From NCBI GenBank assembly GCA_964353455.1, contig CAYGWP010000220.1:1-7553 (forward strand): a stretch of 7,553 nucleotides of DNA, read 5' to 3'. Positions within the stretch are counted from its first letter, which is position 1. The number at the start of each line of letters is the position of its first letter. A model generated the notes under the pieces. The model was not told where the DNA came from. It made no database searches and saw only the letters and a program-made list of their open reading frames with translations. Positions 1 to 5,768 of the stretch are shown in pieces. Origin of the DNA: CAYGWP01 sp964353455. GTDB lineage: Bacteria > Planctomycetota > Phycisphaerae > FEN-1346. The position numbers and the translations under genes are program-made.

Positions 1-813
1 CGGGCCGAGGTCGCCCGCATCATCGACGCCGTCGCGGCCGCCGTCCCGGCCAAGTGCGACGACGGCATCACCTGGTACGAGGCCGACAACCTCTTCGAGT
101 ACATCGACGGCGACGCCCCGCGGTTCCACGATGCGGGCTTCGCACGGCTCGCGCATACCGAGTGGCGGCCCAGCGGCGCCTCGGACAAGGCTTATGTCGA
201 GATGGACATCTATGATATGGCCAAGGCCCTGGGTGCCCTGGAGATCATGGCCGATGCGCGGGCCGACTCCACGAAGTACGCCCCCGTCGGCGGCGAGGCC
301 CACGAGGCCGACGAACTGTGGGAGGTCCGCATCGGCCAATACTACATCAAACTCACCCCGCGGCATGATGCCGACAAGGCCCTCGTCCGGGCGCTGGCCG
401 AGGCCGTGGCGAAGGCCGCCCCGGCCGGGCCGCCCGACGAGCAACTCGTGGCCCCCCTGCCCGCCGACAAGATGGCGCCGCACTCGGCCACCTTCAGAAC
501 CAAGGACTTCCTCGGACGCGAGTACCTGGCCGGCGTCCGCGAGGCGGCATACGAGTCAAAAGGCGCACGCGTTCGCCTCTTCCTCATGGACGCCGGCGAC
601 GAAGCCCAGGCCAAGGCCGTGCTCGCCGAGTGGCGGCAATCGCTTCCGCCGCAGCCGGTCGGCGCCCGAGACATACCCAACACCGTCTCATATCACGATG
701 AGTTCGCCGGCGACATACGCGCCGCCGCCCACGGCAAGTGGGTGGCCGGCGCCATCGGCGATTCCGCCGCAGCACAGCCGCTGCTTTCATCGCTCCTGAA
801 ACACCTGGAATAG
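1..813 (+). CDS. DUF6599 family protein (5' end outside window)
   Basis: The frame is open from base 1 and ends at TAG 811-813, so 270 residues are visible and the true start lies upstream. The first ATG in frame (202) is internal, because conserved sequence precedes it. Near the visible N-terminus is TWYEADNLFEYIDGDAPRF (visible residues 24-42), followed by VEMDIYDMAKALGALEIMAD. This matches the pattern of the DUF6599 family: a [LF]YEYI[ND]GxA motif, then a V-x-V/M-x-[IV]-Y-D-M strand. The family occurs in Acidobacteria, Planctomycetes and related phyla, and its function is unknown to me. There is no cysteine-rich or catalytic signature, and no membrane segment is visible. The stop lies 4 nt before the agarase-like gene, so the two are probably co-transcribed and translationally coupled. 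The family call rests on remembered motifs and is fairly sure; any link to polysaccharide degradation is inferred only from the neighbour. Confidence 0.8.
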   Translation, partial: RAEVARIIDAVAAAVPAKCDDGITWYEADNLFEYIDGDAPRFHDAGFARLAHTEWRPSGASDKAYVEMDIYDMAKALGALEIMADARADSTKYAPVGGEAHEADELWEVRIGQYYIKLTPRHDADKALVRALAEAVAKAAPAGPPDEQLVAPLPADKMAPHSATFRTKDFLGREYLAGVREAAYESKGARVRLFLMDAGDEAQAKAVLAEWRQSLPPQPVGARDIPNTVSYHDEFAGDIRAAAHGKWVAGAIGDSAAAQPLLSSLLKHLE

Positions 814-817
814 CGGG

Positions 818-2395
818 ATGAAGGTCTGGCTCGCACTCGTTTTGCTTGGCGCCCTGGCCTCGCGGCAGGCAATGGCCGATGAGAGGCTCTTCAACTTCGG
901 CAAAGAGTTCGATTTCGCCAAGGTCCAATCGACCGATGCGAAGGTGACCGAGTCGAAGTCCGCCGCAGGGGGCGCGGCCATCGCCGTCGCCACCGGACAC
1001 AAGGATCCCTGGCCCGGCATCATCCTGGCGGCCCCCAACGGCACCTGGGACCTCTCGAAGTTCGACCACGTCGCCCTCGACGTGAAGAACGCCGGCACGA
1101 GCGCCGTCGCCGTCAACTGCCGCGTCGATAACGCCGGGGCCGACGGCACGAACAACTGCTGCACCGACCACATCACCCTCAAGGCCGGCGAGTCGGGAAC
1201 GCTGAAGGTCGCGTTCCGCCGCCGGCCCGCCGGGCCCGCGGGCATCAAACTTTTCGGCATGCGCGGATACCCGGTCCCTCAGGACACGAAGGGCACGATC
1301 GACCCGTCGAAGGTCACGCAACTCGTGGTCTTCATCGCAAAGCCGACCGAGGACCACCAGTTCGAGATCGACAACGTCCGCGCCGCCGGCGCCTACGCGC
1401 CGCCGCCCGAGACGAAGATCGACCCCGCAAGGTTCTTTCCGTTCATCGACCAGTTCGGCCAGTACATGCACCGCGACTGGCCCGGCAAGACCCGCGCCAT
1501 CACCGACATGGACGACTTGAAGAAAGAGGAGACGGCGGGCCTCAAGGCGAAGACCGGCCCGAAGAACTGGGACCAGTACGGCGGCTGGCAGGACGGCCCC
1601 GCGCTCCAGGCCACAGGCTTCTTCCGGACCGACAAGCGCGACGGGCGCTGGTGGCTCGTGGACCCCGATGGGCGGCTCTTCTGGTCGCACGGCATCGACT
1701 GCGTGAACGAGAGCGGCCTGACGCCCATCGAGGACCGCGAGAACTGGTTCGCCGACCTGCCCTTCAAGCGCCCAGACTTTCAGGCGTTCTTCCAGACCGT
1801 GCAATCGACCCACGGCTACTACACCGGGCGCCGGCCGAAGTGCTTCGACTTCTCGCGCGCAAACGCCCTCCGCAAGTACGGCCCGAACTGGCAGCAGGCC
1901 ACCGCTGACATCGCCCACAAGCGGCTGCGCTCGTGGGGGATGAACACGATCGGCAACTGGTCCGATTCAAACATCTACCTTATGCGTAAGACGCCATATG
2001 TGGCCACCGTCTGGTTCGGCGCCAGGCCCATCCGCGGCAGCCAGGGATACTGGGGACAGTTCAAGGACCCGTTCGACCCGGAGTTCGCCGCCAACCTGCG
2101 CGCCCGCGTGGCCGCGGAGGCCGGCAAGAGCGCCGGCGACCCGTGGTGCCTCGGATACTTTGTAGATAACGAAATGGGTTGGGGCGATGACACGTCGCTG
2201 GCCGCGGCGGCCCTCGCGTCTCCTCCCGACCAGGCGGCCAAGAAGGCGTTCGTCGAGGACCTGCGGGCGAAGTACGGCACGATCGAGAAACTGAGCGCCG
2301 CCTGGGGCACCGGCCACGCATCCTGGGACGCCCTGCTCGCCTCCACCGCGCCGCCCGACAAGGCCCGGGCCGGCGACGACCTGCGGGCGTTCTAA
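818..2395 (+). CDS. GH50-like beta-agarase, N-terminal part, cut by an in-frame stop
   Basis: This frame gives 525 residues, beginning with a signal peptide (MKVWLALVLLGALASRQAMA, likely cleaved after Ala20). Residues about 22-195 look like the beta-rich CBM-like domain seen in front of GH50 catalytic barrels. The catalytic TIM barrel begins at about residue 240. Landmarks are RWWLVDPDGRLFWSHGIDCV (277-296), GMNTIGNWSDSNIYL (374-388) and GYFVDNEMGWGDD (446-458), in which Glu452 is the likely acid/base. GH50 enzymes are secreted beta-agarases/galactosidases cleaving beta-1,4 bonds in agar-type galactans. The barrel is incomplete here: TAA at 2393-2395 ends translation, yet the same frame continues with clear GH50 sequence to 2911. 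A full-length product would have 697 residues, a usual size for the family. The ATG is 4 nt after the upstream stop and has no strong Shine-Dalgarno, which suggests coupling. Other beta-galactanase activities are possible; the family call is strong, the substrate is not proven. Confidence 0.85.
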   Translation: MKVWLALVLLGALASRQAMADERLFNFGKEFDFAKVQSTDAKVTESKSAAGGAAIAVATGHKDPWPGIILAAPNGTWDLSKFDHVALDVKNAGTSAVAVNCRVDNAGADGTNNCCTDHITLKAGESGTLKVAFRRRPAGPAGIKLFGMRGYPVPQDTKGTIDPSKVTQLVVFIAKPTEDHQFEIDNVRAAGAYAPPPETKIDPARFFPFIDQFGQYMHRDWPGKTRAITDMDDLKKEETAGLKAKTGPKNWDQYGGWQDGPALQATGFFRTDKRDGRWWLVDPDGRLFWSHGIDCVNESGLTPIEDRENWFADLPFKRPDFQAFFQTVQSTHGYYTGRRPKCFDFSRANALRKYGPNWQQATADIAHKRLRSWGMNTIGNWSDSNIYLMRKTPYVATVWFGARPIRGSQGYWGQFKDPFDPEFAANLRARVAAEAGKSAGDPWCLGYFVDNEMGWGDDTSLAAAALASPPDQAAKKAFVEDLRAKYGTIEKLSAAWGTGHASWDALLASTAPPDKARAGDDLRAF

Positions 2396-2911
2396 ACCCG
2401 CCTCGCCCAGCGGAAGCTCCGACTAGTGCGCGGCCTCCACAAGCAGCTTCCGCCGAACCAGTTGTGCCTGGGGTGCCGGTTCGCGTGGGTGAACGACCGT
2501 GCCGCCGCCGCGGCTTCCAGGTTCTGCGACGTCGTAAGTTACAACCGCTACACGCGGTCCGTGGCGGACCTGCGGCTGCCCGCAGGGGCCGAGGACAAGC
2601 CCCTCATCATCGGCGAGTTCCATTTCGGGGCGCTCGACCGCGGCCTGTTCCACACGGGCCTCGTGCCCGTGGCCGACCAGGCCGCGCGGGCCGAGGCGTA
2701 CAGGGCCTACGTCCGCGGGGCCCTTGCCAACCCGCTCATGGTCGGCACACACTGGTTCAAATATCAAGATGAGCCGACAACCGGCCGCCCGCTCGACGAG
2801 GAAAACTACCAGATCGGCTTCATCGACATCTGCGACACGCCGTACCCCGAAACCATCGCCGCCAGCCGCGAGGTCGGCAACGAAATGTACAAGTTGCGGT
2901 CCGCGAAGTAG
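2396..2911 (+). pseudogene. GH50-like beta-agarase, C-terminal part, in frame after the stop
   Basis: This is the direct continuation of the frame of the upstream agarase-like gene (818 and 2396 are in the same phase), without a frameshift, ending at TAG 2909-2911. Typical GH50 C-terminal motifs are present: LGCRFAW, DVVSYNRY, IIGEFHFGALDRGLFHTGL (with the likely nucleophile Glu, codon 2615-2617, readthrough residue 600), HWFKYQDEPTTGR and ENYQIGFIDICDTPYPE. On its own it has no signal peptide. The only candidate internal start is a GTG at 2426 without a Shine-Dalgarno, so an independent functional protein is unlikely. Codon use is still G/C-ending and the motifs are intact, so the interruption looks recent. 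The stretch just after the stop (AQRKLRLVRGLHKQ) seems less family-like than the rest. Alternatives are a base error in the assembly (for example TAC read as TAA) or stop readthrough. Confidence 0.75.
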
Positions 2912-2912
2912 G

Positions 2913-2932
2913 GGCGGCCCCACCTGGCCGCC
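2913..2932 (+). terminator. GC-rich hairpin just after the agarase gene, possible terminator
   Basis: A perfect 7-bp inverted repeat, GGCGGCC (2913-2919) and GGCCGCC (2926-2932), surrounds a 6-nt loop and begins two bases after the TAG of the agarase frame. It lies in the 70-nt gap between convergent genes, where a terminator is expected. No T-run follows on either strand, so it is not a classical intrinsic terminator, and a 7-bp repeat can occur by chance in such GC-rich DNA. Confidence 0.3.
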
Positions 2933-2981
2933 GCCGTCATCCGCCGCGCGGGGGCCGCCGAGCGCAAGGCCCTGGAATCGG

Positions 2982-3503
2982 TCAAGCAGATCGTCGCCGC
3001 CATTTGACGGCTGCGGCAAGGCCCGCCCCGATAAGCCCGGCCGCAAGGCCGAAGAAGGCGTAGGAAAGAGTTCGCGTCGAGAGGGCGGATGCCCCGAAGA
3101 GTTGGTGCCACTCGAAGAGCGGCATCATCAGCCGCTCGGCAAGCATCACGAGGTTTGCCGCAAGCCCCGCCAAGCCGACGACTGGAATCATCCAACGCAC
3201 CGATAGGCGCCGCCGCTCCGCCAGGCCGATGGCCACGTCAAACATGCCGCCCGCGACTGCCACAAGCGGAAGGTGCAATGTGGCGCCGATAACGCCCCCG
3301 CCGGCCGCCAGCGATGAGAGCGCTGCGGCAAGCATCCCGCCCGTCGCGCCCACGGGAGAACGAAGGATGAGCCGTGCAAAGACCACCGGCGTCATCAGCA
3401 CGAGCGCCTTGTGGCCCGGCAGCCCCAGGTGGAGCCTGAGGTGCGCTGCGGCCAGACCCGCCGCCACGCCGACGAGAGAGCAAACCAGGAACGCCCCGAG
3501 CAT
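2982..3503 (-). CDS. Six-helix integral membrane protein, ECF S-component-like (function unknown)
   Basis: The protein has 173 residues and is almost entirely hydrophobic. Probable membrane segments lie at residues about 3-21, 33-48, 51-73, 78-95, 104-122 and 145-167, with a basic C-terminal tail (KWRRRSA). A 170-200 residue, six-helix, small-residue-rich protein resembles the substrate-binding S components of ECF vitamin transporters. No family signature was recognised, so this is only a structural analogy. The ATG at 3503 was chosen because it opens the first hydrophobic helix and sits 1 nt after the stop of the TiaS-like gene (TGA-C-less spacing: stop, one base, ATG). The frame remains open much further upstream, but that part reads as Arg/Ser-rich shadow of the neighbouring gene. 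There is no Shine-Dalgarno at usual spacing, which points to translational coupling. It is the last gene of the operon and converges on the agarase frame. Confidence 0.75.
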   Translation of the reverse strand: MLGAFLVCSLVGVAAGLAAAHLRLHLGLPGHKALVLMTPVVFARLILRSPVGATGGMLAAALSSLAAGGGVIGATLHLPLVAVAGGMFDVAIGLAERRRLSVRWMIPVVGLAGLAANLVMLAERLMMPLFEWHQLFGASALSTRTLSYAFFGLAAGLIGAGLAAAVKWRRRSA

Positions 3504-3504
3504 C

Positions 3505-4248
3505 TCAGCCGCCCGCGCCGCTCCGGACGTGCTCCGACTTTTTTCGGTCCACAGGGACCCACGCATCGTGCTGTTCGCTCCACTGTATGAAGAGAACCGG
3601 CCGACCGCCGACAAGTCGCGGCCGGACCCAGCCGAAGGTCTCGCACGTATCATCGGCGGCCGTGTGCCGGGCGGCATCCTTAGGTTCCACCCGGATACCG
3701 AGACGCTCAACCGCCGCCAGCGTAACGCGGTCCGGGAGTTCCCGCAAGCCCGGAAGGTCGATGAACCTGCCGTCTCCGCCCCCTGCCCGGAGGCCGACCG
3801 CCGCAAGCGCCCCGATGACGCCGAGGCCGGTTCCGCCGAGCGGCCGCAGGGCGATTCCCGCGCGGCTGGCAAGGTCCGTCGCCTCGGCCATCTCGATAAC
3901 GCGGCGCGACGCATCGCGGCCGAACGCCATCACTTCGGCCGAGACCGCCCCTGCTTCGGCCACGCAGACGGCCGGGTCGGAGCCTGCGGCGGCCCGCGCG
4001 GCCACGAAGTCGAAGGCAAACTCCGCCGCCTTGCCCACCGCCCCGCACTCCCCCTCAACCGCCACGCACGCGCCGCTGTTGTGCGAGGTGTACGGTATCC
4101 GCGGGTCAACGAGGAACTGGTGCCGCGTCACACCGAGCGGCCGGAGGCCGCGGCGCTCGCACTCGGCCGCAAGGCAGCGCGCCAGGTACCCCGTGCCGCG
4201 GCTCTCGCGGTTGTCCGTATCATCCAGACCAATAAGCAGTATAGCCAT
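3505..4248 (-). CDS. Short TiaS-like protein (TCKD kinase-like plus ferredoxin-like domain)
   Basis: The protein has 247 residues and is soluble. It opens with LLIGLDDTDNRESRGTGYLAR (residues 4-24), the Asp-rich ATP/Mg-binding motif of archaeal TiaS, the tRNA-Ile2 agmatidine synthetase, whose N-terminal domain is an unusual kinase (TCKD). Residues 47-63 (VDPRIPYTSHNSGACVA) match the N-P-x-I/V-P-x-x-T-x-G/S-N-x-G/S-A segment of TiaS, and residues 138-153 (GGTGLGVIGALAAVGL) match its G-T-x-R/G-x-I-G-A-L-A-A-I-G segment. Full TiaS has about 400 residues or more, with OB-fold and zinc-ribbon tRNA-binding domains, and these are absent. Bacteria modify the same tRNA with TilS, so an agmatidine role is improbable; an ATP-dependent phosphotransfer on another substrate is an inference. 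The start ATG at 4248 has only a weak GGA five bases upstream. It lies 9 nt after the pseudopilin gene and 1 nt before the membrane-protein gene, so co-expression is likely. Confidence 0.75.
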   Translation of the reverse strand: MAILLIGLDDTDNRESRGTGYLARCLAAECERRGLRPLGVTRHQFLVDPRIPYTSHNSGACVAVEGECGAVGKAAEFAFDFVAARAAAGSDPAVCVAEAGAVSAEVMAFGRDASRRVIEMAEATDLASRAGIALRPLGGTGLGVIGALAAVGLRAGGGDGRFIDLPGLRELPDRVTLAAVERLGIRVEPKDAARHTAADDTCETFGWVRPRLVGGRPVLFIQWSEQHDAWVPVDRKKSEHVRSGAGG

Positions 4249-4257
4249 ATCAATCCA

Positions 4258-4836
4258 TCACTGGAACGCCTCGCGCGGGCTGTCGGCCACCATATTCACG
4301 CTGCCGTCAAGCGTGAGGTAGTTGACGCCCTTCTTGTAGAAACGGTGGGCGGTGGGGTCGCCCGAGAGCCACGCATCGCTGGCCACCCAGGTGCGCGGGC
4401 CCGTCGTGTTCATCAGCAGCCGCGGCCACTTGACGTTCCACCTGAGAAAAGTGCTCAGGAACCGGTTCGTGGGCGCCCGTGCGCAGGAGAAATAGAAGTA
4501 GCCCGTGCGGCCGGCCTCGACGTTGGCGGCCGAGAAGATGCGGTCTTCGAGGATCTCGCTGGGGCAGTAGCAGACCCGCGGGTCCACGTTGTACTGCCCG
4601 AGGGCGGCAAGGAGCGCGGGGTGCGGGCCGTCCAGCACGTCCGACACCGGAAGGGAACCGTCGTGGTCCTTGGCGTAGAGGAGGACGGTTTGGCCGAGAG
4701 CGCGGAGGCCACTCCGGCACTCGACCATCTCGGCCTCGGCGATTGCGTAGCCGCCCGCCGGGATGAGCATGGCGACGAGGATCCCGATGATCGCGATCGT
4801 GACCAGCAACTCCGGCAGTGTCATCGCCGACGGCAC
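4258..4836 (-). CDS. Type II secretion-type pseudopilin (prepilin N-terminal methylation protein)
   Basis: The protein has 192 residues. The N-terminus MPSA-MTLPELLVTIAIIGILVAMLIP is a class III prepilin signal: a four-residue leader, then a hydrophobic helix with Glu at mature position 5 (Glu9). After prepilin peptidase cleavage it would assemble into a pseudopilus in the inner membrane/periplasm. The globular part has LRALGQTVLLYAKDHDGSLPV (residues 45-65) and YLTLDGSVNMV (173-183), the latter like the 'flDGHV' motif common in planctomycete and verrucomicrobial pseudopilins. Cys89, Cys91 and Cys118 could form a disulfide. The start is the GTG at 4834-4836: a strong GGGAGGAGG (4842-4850) lies 5 nt upstream and the leader is then present. 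Starting at the ATG at 4822-4824 would remove the leader. Residue -1 is Ala rather than the usual Gly. The gene overlaps the PEP-CTERM gene by 16 nt. Confidence 0.85.
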   Translation of the reverse strand: MPSAMTLPELLVTIAIIGILVAMLIPAGGYAIAEAEMVECRSGLRALGQTVLLYAKDHDGSLPVSDVLDGPHPALLAALGQYNVDPRVCYCPSEILEDRIFSAANVEAGRTGYFYFSCARAPTNRFLSTFLRWNVKWPRLLMNTTGPRTWVASDAWLSGDPTAHRFYKKGVNYLTLDGSVNMVADSPREAFQ

Positions 4837-5639
4837 CGCTGCCTCCTCCCGAAGACGGCTGCCGCGCCTGCGGCAACGAGCGCGAGCGTCGCCGGCTCGG
4901 GCGCAACCTCGAACGTGGAAGGATTCCCGGCCTGGTTCTGGTCAACCAGCGACCGGTTCGTGTGATATATCCAGCCGATGGTCGCATCGTATGCGTACAC
5001 GCTGAAGACGGCTGTGCCGGGGAGGTTCGCGAAGGCGTAGTTGAACGTGACCGTGCCGCCGCTTGGCGCGAGGTTCACTCCGGCCGCCGCAAAGGCCGTG
5101 ACCATTCCGGCGGGGAACGAGTAGGTCAGGTCTTCCCGCGAAGGAGATGTGATCGAGTAGTAGCCCGAAGGCCGGCCGGTGGGCGCCGAGGAATCGCAGT
5201 AGCCGAAGTCCGCCGCCGGGCTGAAGGCGTACGGCGTCGCCCCCGAGACGCCGAGCGACATGGAGAAGTCGCCCGGCAGCGATGCGGCATTGATGGCCGC
5301 CACCAGCACGAGGTCGCTGAACGTGCGCGAACCGCCGTTCCTGACCGTGAAACTCCCCGTGAGGGCGGTCGCGACGCGGTGGTCCGTGCCCGTGCCGCCG
5401 GCGCTGAACGTCAGGGCATTCATGCCGCGCGCCTTGTTGCCGGTGCCGGCCTGGTCGAAGCCGATGGGATAGTCGCCGCCGTTGGCGGTGTGCATGAGGG
5501 GTTTCACCGCGCCGGTGTCGATGACGATCCACGAATCGCTCGAGAGCAGGTCCCACGGAATGAAGGCCGCATGGGCCGAAACCGCGGTACCGAAGATGAC
5601 AAGACCCAGAAGTGCGCACGCCGAAGCCGTTCGCCGCAT
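4821..5639 (-). CDS. PEP-CTERM domain exported protein (exosortase substrate)
   Basis: The protein has 272 residues. It has an N-terminal signal peptide (MRRTASACALLGLVIFGTAVSAHAA, likely cleaved after AHA at residue 24) and a C-terminal sorting tail: APEPATLALVAAGAAAVFG followed by RRQRCRRR. That tail gives the PEP motif at 247-249, a membrane segment at 250-264 and a basic cluster at 265-272. Proteins of this class are exported, cut near PEP by an exosortase and delivered to the surface or exopolysaccharide matrix. The body (25-245) is rich in Gly, Ser, Thr and Ala and looks like a beta-sandwich; it shows no catalytic motif and has one Cys (148) apart from the tail and signal. The start at 5639 is supported by AAGGAGG (5648-5654) 8 nt upstream. 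It is the first gene of the operon, with its own promoter. The tail codons AGG AGG double as the ribosome binding site of the pseudopilin gene. Confidence 0.88.
   Translation of the reverse strand: MRRTASACALLGLVIFGTAVSAHAAFIPWDLLSSDSWIVIDTGAVKPLMHTANGGDYPIGFDQAGTGNKARGMNALTFSAGGTGTDHRVATALTGSFTVRNGGSRTFSDLVLVAAINAASLPGDFSMSLGVSGATPYAFSPAADFGYCDSSAPTGRPSGYYSITSPSREDLTYSFPAGMVTAFAAAGVNLAPSGGTVTFNYAFANLPGTAVFSVYAYDATIGWIYHTNRSLVDQNQAGNPSTFEVAPEPATLALVAAGAAAVFGRRQRCRRR
4842..4850 (-). promoter_or_regulatory. Strong Shine-Dalgarno of the pseudopilin inside the PEP-CTERM tail codons
   Basis: Read on the - strand this is GGGAGGAGG, with 5 nt to the GTG at 4836. It decides the GTG start over the ATG 12 nt further in (4824). 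The same bases encode Gly-Arg-Arg of the basic cluster of the PEP-CTERM protein, so translation of the upstream gene runs through this site and the two genes are probably coupled. Confidence 0.8.
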
Positions 5640-5657
5640 ACCGCTCCCCTCCTTTTC

Positions 5658-5673
5658 TGCGGCACGAGCCGCA
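5658..5673 (-). other. Small hairpin just upstream of the PEP-CTERM ribosome binding site
   Basis: A perfect 6-bp inverted repeat, TGCGGC (5658-5663) and GCCGCA (5668-5673), has a 4-nt loop. In the transcript it ends 3 nt before the AAAGGAGG ribosome binding site, so it could affect initiation. It may be chance in GC-rich DNA; no known riboswitch was recognised. Confidence 0.3.
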
Positions 5674-5690
5674 ACCCCTGTGGCATTGAC

Positions 5691-5708
5691 CGCCGCCCCG
5701 CAGCGGCG
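5691..5708 (-). other. Leader hairpin of the PEP-CTERM operon
   Basis: This is a 6-bp inverted repeat, CGCCGC (5691-5696) and GCGGCG (5703-5708), with a 6-nt loop. It directly adjoins the palindrome at the -10 region, so the start of the transcript would be structured. Low-complexity GC sequence makes a chance origin possible. Confidence 0.25.
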
Positions 5709-5724
5709 ATGCTTGGCGAAGCAT
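5709..5724. promoter_or_regulatory. Palindrome ATGCTT-GGCG-AAGCAT overlapping the -10 box, possible operator
   Basis: Two perfect 6-bp arms (5709-5714 and 5719-5724) flank GGCG. The right arm covers most of the predicted -10 box (5720-5725), and the left arm reaches the expected transcription start. A protein bound here would block the promoter, so it is a candidate operator, perhaps for the ModE-type regulator encoded upstream. It could also act as an RNA hairpin at the 5' end of the transcript. Only the symmetry and position are seen; the function is inferred. Confidence 0.4.
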
Positions 5725-5748
5725 AACGGTTGGAGGAGCGTAAGTCAA
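5720..5748 (-). promoter_or_regulatory. Sigma70-type promoter of the PEP-CTERM/pseudopilin operon
   Basis: Read on the - strand, TTGACT (-35, bases 5743-5748) is followed by exactly 17 nt and TATGCT (-10, bases 5720-5725). These match the consensus at five of six and four of six positions, with optimal spacing, in the least GC-rich patch of the window. Transcription would start near 5713, giving a leader of about 74 nt before the ATG at 5639. The promoter lies in the 129-nt gap behind the ModE-like gene. Confidence 0.65.
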
Positions 5749-5768
5749 CGCTAAACCTGTTACGCGAA

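Noticed and set aside
584..1918. 444-codon open frame on the - strand
   Set aside because: It is antisense to the DUF6599 and agarase-like genes, whose motifs are unmistakable; its composition is low-complexity Val/Gly/Arg/Leu.
2426..2911. Independent small gene starting at GTG 2426
   Set aside because: There is no ribosome binding site, the start falls inside a conserved part of the GH50 barrel, and the frame is the direct continuation of the upstream gene.
2393..2911. Genetic-code change (TAA read as an amino acid)
   Set aside because: It is the only in-frame TAA in any convincing gene here; a point mutation or base error is simpler. Kept as a question in the findings.
3504..3914. N-terminal extension of the membrane protein to an upstream ATG at 3914
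   Set aside because: The extra 137 residues are Arg/Ser/Gly-rich shadow sequence of the TiaS-like gene; the hydrophobic protein begins at the ATG at 3503.
4822..4824. ATG as start of the pseudopilin
   Set aside because: It would remove the prepilin leader and lies 17 nt from the Shine-Dalgarno; the GTG at 4836 has 5-nt spacing and gives a leader.
3229..4965. 578-codon open frame on the + strand
   Set aside because: It lies opposite the TiaS-like, membrane and pseudopilin genes, is rich in Arg/Ala/Pro/His, has no recognisable domain, and arises because GC-rich codons rarely give stops on the opposite strand.
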